Below are positions 53,233 to 63,064 of a stretch of 64,000 bases of DNA, piece by piece (the stretch's first letter is position 1; the number at the start of each line of letters is the position of its first letter). Source of the DNA: Lepidostoma basale. Its lineage: Eukaryota > Arthropoda > Insecta > Trichoptera > Lepidostomatidae. The translations under genes were made by a program, and so were the position numbers. The stretch is from contig JAHDVF020000420.1 of assembly GCA_022606425.2 (NCBI GenBank), positions 225,856 through 289,855 of the forward strand, written 5' to 3'. Under the pieces are notes generated by a model. That model had not been told where the DNA came from and did no database searches. It worked only from the letters and a program-made list of their open reading frames with translations.

Positions 53233-53660
53233 AAACCAGTAGAAATGCAGTAGAAATGAGATTTCTTAGACTAATGTGTGGATACTCTGTGTATGATAGA
53301 GTGTCAAATGAAAATATAAGAAGTGAATGCGGTACGAATGATGGTGTTATGAACAAAATAATGAAAGGATCATTAAGATGGTTTGGACATATAGAAAGAA
53401 TGAATGAAGAAAGAATGGTAAAAAAATATATGTTAACGATGTAAAAGGAACCAGAAATAGAGGAAGACCGAGGAAAAGTGGCACGATCAAATAAATCAAA
53501 TATTGAATGTCGGCCATGTCAGAGAAATCGACGCGCGTGCATGACACGATGTATGAATGTTGAGGAATCAAGAGAAATATGTCAAGAAAGAAAAGTGTGG
53601 CAGTCCATTGTTTCTGCTTACCCCTTCGGTGAGACGGCGTGATGGTTAGTTAGTTAGTTA
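53233..53660 (+). mobile_element. RT-A-a LINE 3' end, TTAG tail
   Basis: MRFLRLMCGYSVYDRVSNEN, IRSECGTNDGVMNKIMKGSL, RWFGHIERMNEERMVKKY, frameshifts, RACMTRCMNVEESRE, TTAG array. Abuts the RT-B tail. Confidence 0.85.
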
Positions 53661-53995
53661 AATGAAACTAAAATTTAATTTAATTTTCAGTTACTTCCTT
53701 ACGCAGGGATATTTCAACAAGTCAATTTAAAAAACATTTTTATTCGACAATAATTTTTCAGCCTTTGCATTGCGTTTATAAACCACCGCTTCCTGGAATC
53801 TACCAGAGACAACGGTGGGGGTGAGAAGCAATTTCACCCCCTTTGAGAATGTCTAATGTAACGGGGGATGGCGGTATAGTGGCAGAGTAAACTTAATCAT
53901 CGTAAAACTTTGACATCAACTGCCACATTTTATCTCTCTGACTAGACACTTAATTTGGAATGCTCGTGCGATACTATTGACGCTTAATTTTACTC
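53661..53995. other. Unassigned
   Basis: No gene seen; CACCGCTTCCTGGAATCTAC patch is GC-richer. Confidence 0.35.
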
Positions 53996-53997
53996 TT

Positions 53998-55045
53998 CTT
54001 CTTCTTTTAATAGATTTTTCGATCTGTGGTACAATAATAATGTCTCCTCGGCTGAGGACCAGCTATCCCTTCATCTCTTAGGTGGTCTTCCAGGTGGACG
54101 GTGTCCGGAGGGAATTTCATAAGCGGCTATATATGAGAGTCTATCACAATCCATATTGGCTACATTAGGGGATATTTTGAAAACTCAGCCGTGCTGGAGG
54201 ATGTAGCTATTTTTGTTCCCGACAGATATCTCCGACAGCGCCAGCCTAGATTTTCTTTCTTCCGGCCGCGAGAACCAACCTGCCTCTAAAAATGCCGATG
54301 GGAAGAGCAATGAGTCTGCTGAACAAGATTACCTCGGAGATCGTTTTGAGTGAATAAATAACCTTGATAAACTGATACATGGTCCCTCCAATATCTTCTT
54401 CGGGATCTAGTCCACCGAACGATATCAGTCGGACAAGGTGATACTTTTCCCCACGCATTACATGATCTAGATTAGAAATCTTCCGAACCTTGATAATTGT
54501 TAACTGTTCCCTGTCATCTCTAGCTTACCCCTGGACTTCGGTATTGGTCACCATGTCTATCCAGAGAATCCTGAGCATTCGGTGATAGAGACACATTTCA
54601 AATGCTTCTAGTATGTTCATTGCGTTGACTTTTAAGGTCCACGTTTCACATCCATTCAATAAAACAGAACACACATAGATCATTCTCTGGCGGAGTTTCA
54701 AATTTACGTTATCATGCAGAAGAGTGATTTAATTTTATAAAATTTAGCTCTTGCTGCCTGAATTCTGCATTTTATCTCTACATCCGGGAACAGGCCTAGG
54801 CAGTGCAGCGAGACTGACGAAAGGGCGTCGCTGCGCCCTATAACGGTCTCGGGTGGCGGTGGGAACCTTCTATCTATCTACATCTGGGTCAAGAGATTGT
54901 GTTCGTATGCTGTCGAGGTATTTAATTTTTCCACCCTTTCAACGTTACGGTCTTTCAAATGCAATACTGAGCCACTGTAGTCAAGCCGTCCGAATGTCAT
55001 CCATTTGGTTTTGCTTACATTTATTGTTAGCCCCAATCTTTCACC
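53998..55045 (-). mobile_element. RT-F LINE interrupted by RT-D
   Basis: 53998-54165 (GAA tail, GRRPPGRPPK-like region) and 54366 on match 59865-60095, with RT-D between. Further up (to 55045) the minus strand reads GLTINVSKTKWMTFGRLDYS, the end of the RT palm/thumb, with 54800-54850 unplaced. Confidence 0.7.
54166..54365 (+). mobile_element. RT-D 3' fragment inserted in RT-F
   Basis: LGDILKTQPCWRM, FCSRQISPTAPA and RTNLPLKMPMGRAMSLLNKI codons, parallel to 14790-14960. Confidence 0.7.
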
Positions 55046-55498
55046 GGATTTTATATCTATAAGTTATAAATGTCTAACCATAATGTGAGTGCATTATATG
55101 AAGATTCAATTTTAGAAATCTCATTTCTACAACATTTTCTGTCAGATCTATGTACAAGAAAAATGTGTCAGCAACAATCCTTATCAACCTATTGTTTTAT
55201 TCATTATTCCAGGTTGATCCCATCAGATCAAATAAGATTTGTTTTTCTATTTTTGAATTGAATATTTTTCCAGAAAAATCTTTTTTGAATTTCAAATATA
55301 CGTTCGAAACAAAAAACAATATGAATTATTCAGTTCGAATCTTGAAACAAGCAGCAGATTTAGTAGGAGATATCTGAAGAAAGGAGGTAAAAGACCCTGT
55401 TACAGATTTTTTTTAAATAGGTAATGATGTTCTTGTACCGATCCTTATGTAAATATGAAAGTGAAGCACGTACTTGCAAAAACAACAACAAATAACAA
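55046..55498. other. Unassigned; RT-A scrap at 55428-55475
   Basis: A 75-codon + frame (55150-55377) shows no motif. 55428-55475 resembles VLVPILM-YESEA of RT-A. Confidence 0.35.
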
Positions 55499-55538
55499 CA
55501 ACAAACCATCACGCCATTCCCCCTCAGGGGTAGGCAGA
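55499..55538 (-). mobile_element. RT-A-c 3' tail only
   Basis: AACAACAACAAACCATCACG then CCATTCCCCCTCAGGGG. Confidence 0.6.
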
Positions 55539-55608
55539 GTGGTGAAAAACAAAGTACAGCGTATTATTTGTATTTAAAATAAAACGCTGTATTTTTTTTT
55601 TCACCACT
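55539..55608. repeat. Hairpin
   Basis: GTGGTGAAAAACAAAGTACAG and CTGTATTTTTTTTTTCACCAC are inverted, with ACAGCG...CGCTGT inside. Confidence 0.75.
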
Positions 55609-55701
55609 TTCAGTTTCGCTTGTACCCAAGTGTACGGGACAGATTGCTCCCCCCATAATATTAATTTTTATTTAGGCCGCTGACTGCTGCTCGTCACCAG
55701 A

Positions 55702-56118
55702 TGTAATGTAGATGGTGAAAGCGGAGAATACGGCGTGATGATACTTGTGTGTAATAAAACCAAGTTTTATAATATTGCGGCGATCGGTGCAGGAGTTGAA
55801 GCGAAGAGAGTGGTGGCAGTAGCTCAAAGCCCTTACGAGGACTGGTTTTCACGTAGGTAGGAGCGCTAAAGCCTCCCGAAGAGCGAGTGAATGCGTGTGT
55901 CAAAGTGAGTGCCGATTCCATACACGACCGGCTTATATAACCTCCGCGGCACAAAATTACTAGTATTAGCTTTCTCAACGGTTTTCTGTTTCTGAGAATT
56001 TCAGTACACTCTTTGCTAGTTTCTGTTGCCACGGCGTTATGATTGGCTGTTAACAACGGCGCGACAAACGGCCATTGTTTCCGAGAATACTTAGGTTTAT
56101 TTTGTCAGAGCCACTGCA
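55702..56118 (-). mobile_element. Putative solo LTR
   Basis: On the minus strand: begins TGTATGCAGTGG, has TTATATAAGCC as a TATA-type promoter about 55930-55940, a downstream AATAAAA-type signal, ends CATCTACATTACA at 55702 and is followed by TCTGGTGACGAGCAGC, like the leader of insect LTR retrotransposons. No gag or pol nearby. Start point uncertain. Confidence 0.5.
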
Positions 56119-56665
56119 TACATCTTCGTTACTATGCGCTTCCACTCCTTTCCGACCGCCTTATTTATTTTAACAAATGACAAAACAAATTAAAACTTAA
56201 ATTAATATTAAATTACTAACATTAATTAAATAAAATGAACATATTTGTAAATAATGAAATAAAATAATAAAAAATAAATAAATTAATAATCTATTTGAAT
56301 ATTCCGATACACCAAGCTTCCTCAGGGCTTCGTAATAACAGAACGTTCTGTTAGTTCATTTTAGTCTTACCATACTTTACATTGGACGTGATTTTAAATT
56401 GAATTATAAACGAATTGACGTCACTAAATTAAATTAACTTCTGAACTTGTTCACGTTTGTGGGTATATTAGAAGTATTGCAAGAACTATCGAATACTTAC
56501 ACTTCTAATATCGAGGGAATTTGAATTCTTCTAGTAGCACCATGTCAGGTTCCCCGACGATGGCGAGCATTGTATCAATTGCTTTTCGAAACACGTAGAG
56601 AAAAATACATCGAAAACTGAAAAAAAAACAGTGTCTTACTTCATACAAAATTCATCGTGTTTTAT
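56119..56665. other. Unassigned; RT-F scrap at 56527-56570
   Basis: AT-rich; TTCTTCTAGTAGCACCATGT then CAGGTTCCCCGACG resembles an RT-F tail. Confidence 0.4.
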
Positions 56666-56669
56666 ATGC

Positions 56670-56800
56670 TTTCATCATCATCATCACCAGCCTTTATCCG
56701 TCCACTCCTGGACGTAGACCTCCTTCGTCTGCTTCCTTGTCTGTCGATCCTGGACAGAACGCATCCATGTCATACCGGCAGTCACTTTAATGTTATTATT
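56670..56800 (-). mobile_element. RT-B 3' end
   Basis: Reverse of KVTAGMTWMRSVQDRQTRKQ, TKEVYVQEWTDKGW with a GATGATGAT tail, as at 2562-2790. Confidence 0.7.
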
Positions 56801-56811
56801 ATTATTAAAAC

Positions 56812-57150
56812 AACGACAGCAAACCATCACGCCGTTTCGCCACAAAGGTAGGCAGAGAGAATGGACCGCCACACTACTCTATCCTGACACCTCTAGCTTC
56901 TTCCACATTCATACAACGAGTCATACAAGCACGTCGATTCTTCCGACTTCTAACATAAGCAACCTTTAAATTTTTATTAATTTGGTCATGCCATGTTCTT
57001 CTCGGTCTGCCTCGACTCTGTACTCCATTTGAAATTCTGTCGTATATCGTTCTACCACACTTACGTCTTAGAGACCTCATCTCCTTCTGCTTTCCCCTTC
57101 AGGGAAACGGCGTGATGGTTAGTTTGTTAGTTAGTCAGTTAGTTTAGTCT
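56812..57150 (-). mobile_element. RT-A-c LINE fused to an inverted RT-A tail
   Basis: 56812-57085 minus: MRSLRRKCGRTIYDRISN, a deletion, VQSRGRPRRTWHDQINKNLK, RSRKNRRACMTRCMNVEEAR. 57086-57150 is a + tail (CAGGGAAACGGCGTGATGG, TTAG array). Confidence 0.78.
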
Positions 57151-57540
57151 TTTTTTTTAAATGGAATTCGACCAATACTTCGGTTTTCTCTTTTCAGTAC
57201 TATATTGTGACCCAAATCAACTATTTCAACTAGGGTGTTGTCTACTGTGATCTGTATTGAGGGTATATATTCATTGTATAATGCTCTAGCAAGGCGAAAT
57301 ATTTCACTCTCATAAAATATAATAAAACTACTAAAAAAATACGTTTTTATCTACAATATACCTTAGAAAATTAATTTTAAAAAGGGTGTAGCATGCAAGT
57401 AAAACAATATTTGTGATATTGATCGAAAATATAATACATGTTTATGTAAAATGTGTTAAATAATAATTCATATTAATGATAATGGATAGAAAATGTTCAG
57501 TTAATAATAAAGCGTACGCAGTGCTCAAGAAATTCAAAAA
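57151..57540. other. Unassigned; HHR-4 end at 57290-57360
   Basis: CTAGCAAGGCGAAATATTTC followed by CATAAAATATAATAAAACTA, as in HHR-4. Confidence 0.4.
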
Positions 57541-57544
57541 AATA

Positions 57545-57865
57545 TTCAGCAAAGGTGAGTATATTTACTTGCTCCAAATTTTCACCATTTACGCTAATGT
57601 TGCAGACTGTCGTGATTTCTTCTTTTTCAAAAATCATTACCTTTGTCTTATTCACATTCATTATGAGATCATTTCGCATGCATACCTCATACGAGTACAT
57701 ACTATCCACTAGGACTTGTAGTTCATGCTCGTTGTCTGCAAGTAGGACAGCGTCATCCGCATACAATAGACAACTTACTGACACTCCGCTCATTCTGGCA
57801 CCTACATCCAACCCTTTCAGCTCTTTCATACTTATTATTTTTGTCGGGGTTAAATGCATATCCCA
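57545..57865 (-). mobile_element. RT-A-a LINE with RT catalytic YADD
   Basis: Minus: MKELKGLDVGARMSGVSVSC, LLYADDAVLLADNEHELQVL, EVCMRNDLIMNVNKTKVMIF, NISVNGENLEQV. YADD is RT motif C. Both ends truncated. Confidence 0.85.
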
Positions 57866-57959
57866 TATAAGCGGACTTCGACTGCTGAATCAGCATATTT
57901 TATGATAAAATATATTACACGAATAACCGAAAACGCCTGACTAAGGACCTACTTATCAA

Positions 57960-58350
57960 GAGTGATGAATCGGGGCCCAGATTTCATTCACACAGGTCAC
58001 TAGGTCAATAGAGCAGAGCATCGTGTGAAAATGGAAGCAAAGCATATAAAAGCGGTACATCCGACCACCATGGACAGTATTCCTTCTTGCGACTTCTAAC
58101 CGACACGAGTCTACGCCGTCAAGTCTACGTACGAGAAACCTCCGATCCTCCTACCGAGCTACGCAACTGTCTAGTCCGACGATTCTTCGCTCCAGCCGAC
58201 CGACGCTACTGCCCAGTGAGCTGTCAGCCCTAGCTGCTATCGACGTCCAGGCGCACGCTCCATCACGAGTACATAATACTGTTAACGTACGATTACTTGT
58301 GATCTGCAATAAACGCTGAAATCTCTACTGCTTTGATCTCTCACCACATC
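57960..58350 (+). mobile_element. Putative LTR or promoter-bearing repeat
   Basis: TATA-type CATATAAAAGCGG at about 58046, a GC-rich 58080-58260 stretch, and CTGCAATAAACGCTG (polyadenylation-type) at 58303, ending CTCACCACA. LTR-like architecture, but the start is not clear and no protein is near. Confidence 0.4.
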
Positions 58351-59112
58351 CCCCAAATTTTAAATAATTCCAATACTATTGTAGAAAAAGGTGTGACCCA
58401 AAAATTAAGAGATAAACTCTATCCTCGATTAGAACACCCAAGATGAGCATCCCAAGTACATTACATACAGAAAGAGGGTAAATTAGTATAATTACTTCGT
58501 TATTATATCTATAAATAACACCACATTCCTCCATCTGCTATGTTTACTTATTAATTGAATTCATAACTCACTTGAACTAAACACTACGGTAAAAACTTTT
58601 TTAAGACAGTATGCGCAAATTTATACCCAAAATAACACTTAAATTTACATTTGATAATGAGTAACCACATAGCTTTAAAGTTTTAACTGCTCGAAAGTTT
58701 TGTAAGTAAAAGGCGGGCCACACTGTTTTAAACAAGCTCTCCACATCGGTCTCCACGAACGGTTTAAAACTGTGTAGACACTTGTTTTAAACCAAAATTC
58801 GTTTGACCCTTGTGGACGGACGCGCATGTAAACTGTTGTAAACGGTTGAAAACACGCATTCCACATGTTTGTTTTTCAATTGGTTAGCGGCGAAACAATA
58901 CGACTGAACCGGTTTTTTTGTTGCATGCAATTAGGTAGGTAATTTAGGGGTTGAAATTTCAACAAATCGGCCTCAAATTTATTGTATAACTGGATGACTA
59001 ATACTCTTCCCTAAACACTTATAATTAGCCATTTCCATGTCATTGGGTTTTTACCAAAAGTAGCTCGTAATATCGCACCCTGAAACACTGTGCATTAGTG
59101 GAATGCGGACGT
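58351..59112. other. Unassigned; GTTTAAA-rich patch 58690-58870
   Basis: The patch repeats variants of CTGTTTTAAAC and AACGGTTTAAAACTGTG on both strands. Origin unknown. Confidence 0.4.
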
Positions 59113-59544
59113 ATATCTCATTTCTACTGCATTTATACTACTTTCATCCTTCTTTCATTCTTCTTATTATTTCGTTTTCAAAAAAATTCTTTACCAGACA
59201 CGTTAATACAATATTTTGTTTATCTTTACATACGCGTAATTAATAACGTAATTGCTATTTGCCACGTAACGTAAATGATGATTGCAAACATTAACCGTAC
59301 GTCCGGCGGTCGTATTCCACCCCGAGATTATCTCCCCTGATAACCGTATCGATTTTACAATTTCCACCATATCTCCAATAAACTTTTTTTAAACAAACAT
59401 TATACGCTTTATTTAATTATCTAATTAGCCCATTAACTTGTACTTGGACTTGGACTTGGATCTTCTGGCTTACAGAGGTTCAGCTCATGTGGCTATTCCT
59501 CTTACGTCTGATGGGAACATTGTTGGAAGGTGATTTGGTGGGTT
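59113..59544. other. RT-A scrap, then unassigned
   Basis: 59113-59150 is reverse RT-A (INAVEM codons); the rest is unrecognised. Confidence 0.4.
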
Positions 59545-59755
59545 GTTAGTTTATTCGGGGGCATGATTTGTGTGGCCCGGAGTGTTCCTCTGAAGGAGAA
59601 TCGATTTTGGGCGCTTGTGGCGGCTGGAAGTGTTTGGGTCGTAATTAGAGAGGTCTTTTATTGTGGGGTTGGGATGTGAAGGGAGTCCTTTGTAAAAACG
59701 TTCGGCAAGTTTCAGAATGAATTCATCTATCATCGGGATATTAACTTGTATTAGA
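59545..59755 (-). mobile_element. Jockey-group LINE C-terminus
   Basis: Minus: NIPMIDEFILKLAERFYKGL, PSHPNPTIKDLSNYDPNTSS, RHKRPKSILL. The FY..L..HPNP.I..L..Y pattern is the end of Jockey-type RTs; distinct from RT-D. Confidence 0.7.
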
Positions 59756-59757
59756 TA

Positions 59758-59862
59758 AGTGAATGCAGTAGAAATTAGATCTCTTAGACCAGTGTAGTCC
59801 AAACTTATTTGACCCATGGCCCCCCTTTCAGACACAAAATTACACAAGGCCCCCTGAATATT
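59758..59862. mobile_element. RT-A scrap and hAT terminus
   Basis: 59758-59790 is + RT-A-a (NAVEIRSLRP). CAGTGTAGTCCAAACTTATT at 59792, then GGCCCCCCTTTCAG, resembles a hAT inverted repeat. Confidence 0.5.
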
Positions 59863-59864
59863 TC

Positions 59865-60095
59865 TTCTTCTTCTTCTTCCTCTTTTAATAGATCTGACGA
59901 TCAGTAATCATGTCTCGTCGGATGATGAGATCCAGCTGTCCCTCCATCTCTTAGGCGGTCTTCCAGGTGGGCGGTGTCCGGAGGGGATTTCATAAGCGGC
60001 TGTATATGCAAGTCTGTCACCATCCATTTGGGCTACATGGTCCCTCCAGTATCTTCTTCTGGATCTACTCCACTGAACGATATCCTCTACCCTGG
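59865..60095 (-). mobile_element. RT-F LINE 3' end
   Basis: TTCTTCTTCTTCCTC tail, then GGCGGTCTTCCAGGTGGGCG; minus strand GRPPKR-type region with WRDSWIS-like text; same family as 53998-54420. Confidence 0.65.
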
Positions 60096-60159
60096 ATATT
60101 TACCTTTATAAATTAATTAAAACAAAAAAATGGGGAATTTATTTTTTGTATACTTACTT

Positions 60160-60535
60160 CTGCTTCTTCTTCAAGTACCATGATGGGTCCCCCCAACGTT
60201 GGCGATCACCTCGGCGAACTTGTCCCTGTCCTACGCCGCTCGGAACAGTCCACTCCCTCACGTTTCGCAGACAGGACATAGTTTGGACACATGGAAAGAA
60301 TGAGTGGAGACAGAATGGTGAAAAAGGTTTTTGTAAACGACGTGAACGGAACTAGAAATAGAGGAAGTTCGAGGAAAACTTAACACGATCAAATCAATCA
60401 AATATTAAATCGACGTGCATGCATGACACGATGTATGAATGTTGAGGATGGGAGATTATGTCAATAAATAATAGTGTGGCGGTTCATTATTTTTGCCTAC
60501 CCCTTCGTGAAGACTGCGTGATGATTAGTTAGTTA
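60160..60535 (+). mobile_element. Second copy of the RT-F/RT-A chimera
   Basis: Antisense RT-F 60170-60278 (CGTTGGCGATCACCTCGGCG), switch at GACAGGACATAGTTTGGACA, then + RT-A with MERMSGDRMVKKVFVNDVNG, RNRGSSRKT, deletion, RACMTRCMNVE and a TTAG tail. Ends about 45 bp before the exon acceptor at 60578. Confidence 0.8.
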
Positions 60536-60578
60536 GTTTATATTAAAATTTTATTTTTTTATTTCTTTATCTTTTCAG

Positions 60579-60661
60579 ATTCGCCTCTTGCAAGAGCAAG
60601 CGAGATGACAGACCGACCCCCCACTCCTCTACCCACCACTGGAGCTATGGACATCATTACT
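60579..60661 (+). CDS. Mctp: Coding exon, linker before the first C2 domain of putative Mctp
   Basis: An 83-nt exon with a strong acceptor (TTCTTTATCTTTTCAG) and a consensus donor GTAAGT. Two bases complete the Asp codon split across the large intron; 27 further codons follow, beginning SPLARASEMTDRPPTPLPTT and ending GAMDIIT, and the exon ends in phase 0. The Pro/Thr-rich stretch looks like a flexible linker. The next exon opens in phase 0, so the three exons form one continuous frame. No domain is visible here; its identity follows from the neighbour at 63388. At 83 nt it could be a cassette exon, but skipping it would change the frame, since 83 is not a multiple of three. Confidence 0.78.
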
Positions 60662-60719
60662 GTAAGTAGTACTAATATTATAACTAATGAAAATAAAAAT
60701 ATTAATAATCCTTTTTTAT

Positions 60720-60865
60720 TGGATATTTAGTTCAAGTCCACTTTCGGTTATGGCTTCGACCGGTTTCAGCAGCTCGCTGCCATCTTCTGGTCCAAACGCT
60801 GGCAGACCGGAAGCTTACTAGAAGATGGCAGCGAACTGCCGACACCGCTCAAAGTCATAACCCTT
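60720..60865 (-). mobile_element. HHR-1 foldback element
   Basis: Arms GGTTATGGCTTCGACCGG / ACCGCTCAAAGTCATAACC. Minus core at 60758-60789: CAGAAGA, GGCAG/CTGCT, GAAACCGGTC. The right arm has a decayed + core at about 60829-60860. Confidence 0.6.
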
Positions 60866-60867
60866 GG

Positions 60868-60898
60868 TGAATTACCACTCTGCCACGAAGGTCGTCGA
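60868..60898 (-). mobile_element. SINE-T head fragment
   Basis: ACCACTCTGCCACGAAGGTC is the reverse of the tRNA-like A-box region. Confidence 0.55.
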
Positions 60899-60902
60899 TT
60901 AT

Positions 60903-61690
60903 ATTTAACTAACTAACTAACTAACCATCACGCCGTTTCCCCGGAGGAGTAGGCAGGGAGGATAGATTGCCACATTGTTCTATCCTGGCATAATTCTCGC
61001 GCCTCTTCTGCATTCACACATCGTGACATGCACGCTCGTCGATTGTTCCTACTTCGAACATGGCCGCCTTTCAGTAATTGATTAATTTGATCATGCCATG
61101 TCTTCCTTGGCCTTCCTCGACTTCTTTTCCCATTCACACTACTTGTGTATATCTTTTTAACCATTCTTCCCTCATCCATTCATTCCATACGTTCAAACCA
61201 TCTAAATGACCCTTTTTTAATCTTATTTATGACGCATTCATCCGCCTTACATTCCTTTCTTACTTCATCATTAGATATTCTATCATACATTGTTTTTCCG
61301 CACATTCTTCTTAGTGACCTCATTTCTACAGCATTTATCCTACTTTCATCCTTCTTCTGCAAACTCCAAGCTTCCCTTCTATACATAAGGGTCGGGACTA
61401 GAACTCTATTATGCACTGCCATCTTTGCTTTAGTCGATGTATTTCTATTTGCGGTAATGACTTTGAGTGCACCATTTATTTTGTTTCAAGCTCCAACACT
61501 TCTTCCGATATCTTTCTCTATTCTTCCATCTCTTGTAAAAATGCTTCTCAGATAAACAAATTCGGTAACTTGCTGACCGTTCGCACTTATGTCACAATCT
61601 GTCATACATTCTTCCTTTTCAAATACCATCACTTTAGACTTCACGTTCATCACAAGGTCATACTTATTTCATAGTAAATTATAATTTATT
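60903..61690 (-). mobile_element. RT-A-b LINE, long copy
   Basis: Minus: VMVFEKEECMTDCDISANG, VGA-NKINGALKV, MAVHNRVLVPTLMYRREAWS, LQKKDESRINAVEMRSLRRM, CGKTMYDRISNDEVRKECKA, DECVINKIKKGSFRWFERME, GKRSRGRPRKTWHDQINQLL, NRRACMSRCVNAEEARELCQ; TTAG tail at 60906. GHMER has become WFERMER. Confidence 0.88.
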
Positions 61691-62108
61691 AAAGTGTTTC
61701 AAAGATTACCAGAGAAGAGAACAATAATTTATTACGTCGACATAAGCTGAGATTTTCGCGCTGTAGCAAGCCGAAAATCAATCAGGAACAAATGAGATTA
61801 TTAGCTTTTTACATCATCCTCCAGATGAGCTTTCGGGAATATAATGTATGCTTTTCCCGTAAATTTGGGGAGAGACATATCCCGCGGAAACACTCTACGT
61901 GATATTCCCCAGAATATGCTCAGATCTCCCCAGATTTTTGCTCACATCTGAACTTTCACAGAAAATGATGTACAAATTCGATTTTACGTATCCTTGAATA
62001 TATTAGATCATATTTAACCCTTTTAATGCCAGTGTCTTATATTTTTATGTTTGTTTTAACCTAACCACAAATAAATACACGAAAAACCGTTTTGATGTTC
62101 AATTTCAA
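61691..62108. other. Unassigned
   Basis: No feature recognised. Confidence 0.35.
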
Positions 62109-62109
62109 A

Positions 62110-62285
62110 AACTTAATGCGAATGAAAACGTCTCTTTTCTAGAAGTTTTATTATATTTTATGTGAATGACATTTTTCGCCTGTCTAAGGCGTTTATTAGT
62201 ACAGCATTTGATAATGTCGTAGACACGTGAAACATGTCATTAACATAAAATGTAATAAAACTTTTAAAAAATAGACGTTTTCATT
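62110..62285. mobile_element. HHR-4 foldback repeat
   Basis: TCTCTTTTCTAGAAGTTTTA at the left, inverted TAATAAAACTTTTAAAAAAT at the right. Cores: minus about 62168-62200 (CTAATAA ... GGCGAAAAATGTC) and + about 62209-62240 (TTGATAATGTC ... GTGAAACATGTC). Both deviate from CTGANGA. Confidence 0.55.
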
Positions 62286-62429
62286 CATATTAAATATTAA
62301 ATGTGGACTTTTACGTCATTATTCAAGAAACAATAAATAATTTCTGATTTTTTTTAACTTGAGTTAACGTCGTTCTAACGATGGTGGAGTTGTGAAAAAA
62401 TACAGGTGCACAGGTACACAAATAGTGGA
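62286..62429. other. Unassigned
   Basis: No feature. Confidence 0.3.
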
Positions 62430-62640
62430 GTTGGAAATTAGGAAAATAAAAAAAACTTTGTTTAATCCACAAAATATTTTTAAAAAACACGGCGTGTTTC
62501 GAAGGATACCTCCATCTTCAGGTGTAAAAATATAATAAAAACTAAACAAAGAAAGACGAATATCAAAAAAAACGCATTTAAAATTCGATACAATAATTTA
62601 AAAATTAACCTGGGCTATTTGTTATAAGAACTATTCTTAC
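62430..62640 (-). mobile_element. HHR-3 repeat, left arm of a foldback
   Basis: GGAAAATAAAAAAAACTTTG ... GGGCTATTTGTTATAAG; inverse of 63065-63265. Core listed at 62491-62521. Confidence 0.68.
62491..62521 (-). ncRNA. Hammerhead-like motif (HHR-3)
   Basis: CTGAAGA (62521-62515), T, GGAGG/CCTTC around TAT, GAAA (62500-62497), then CACGC and C. ACAC and GTGT flank it as a 4-pair stem I. U16.1 has become C. Confidence 0.55.
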
Positions 62641-62654
62641 TGATAAAAAATAAT

Positions 62655-62968
62655 TATTAACTAACTAACTAACCATCTCGCCGTCTCTCCGAAAGCGTAC
62701 GCAGAAAGAATGGACTGTCACCCTTTAACCGATGCGGCACTCCATCCTTCTCTTTTAGCCCCGCGGGAGACGCGGTGTGATGGGTTGCGAACCTCATTGC
62801 CACCAATAGGCATCTCCCGCGCATACTGGATAGTCCAACATCCACAAAATAAATCTAAAACAAATAATATAAAATACAATGATATAAAATAAAATAACAA
62901 AATAACATAATAAAAATAAGTTAACACAAAATGTTGTTTTTAGATGGTGCACATATTGTCTATTTAAA
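62655..62968 (-). mobile_element. SINE-G, short form
   Basis: TTAACTAACTAACTAACCAT tail, GATGGGTTGCGAACCTCATT, middle part ending TATTTAAATTACTG. Lies between the two HHR-3 arms. Confidence 0.78.
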
Positions 62969-62982
62969 TTACTGTTTCTGAT

Positions 62983-63045
62983 TTTGAAAATTTGGTTTGG
63001 TTCATGTGGTTCTCCCGTAAATTTGGAGATATCTCGTGTATAATT
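62983..63045 (+). mobile_element. SINE-G 5' end fragment
   Basis: TTGGTTTGGTTCATGTGG, TCTCCCGTAAATTTGGAGAT; opposite in direction to the adjacent SINE-G. Confidence 0.65.
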
Positions 63046-63064
63046 ATTAGTAAAATAATAATTT

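Larger units (their letters stand above)
2958..60578 (+). other. Intron of about 57.6 kb in the Mctp-like gene
   Basis: Bounded by donor GTTAGT (2958) and acceptor TTCTTTATCTTTTCAG (60578), joining a phase-1 donor to an exon that opens in the matching phase. Nearly all of it is mobile-element debris on both strands, listed separately. I see no further exon inside it with convincing splice sites and an open frame, but a short alternative exon could be missed by eye. Confidence 0.7.
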
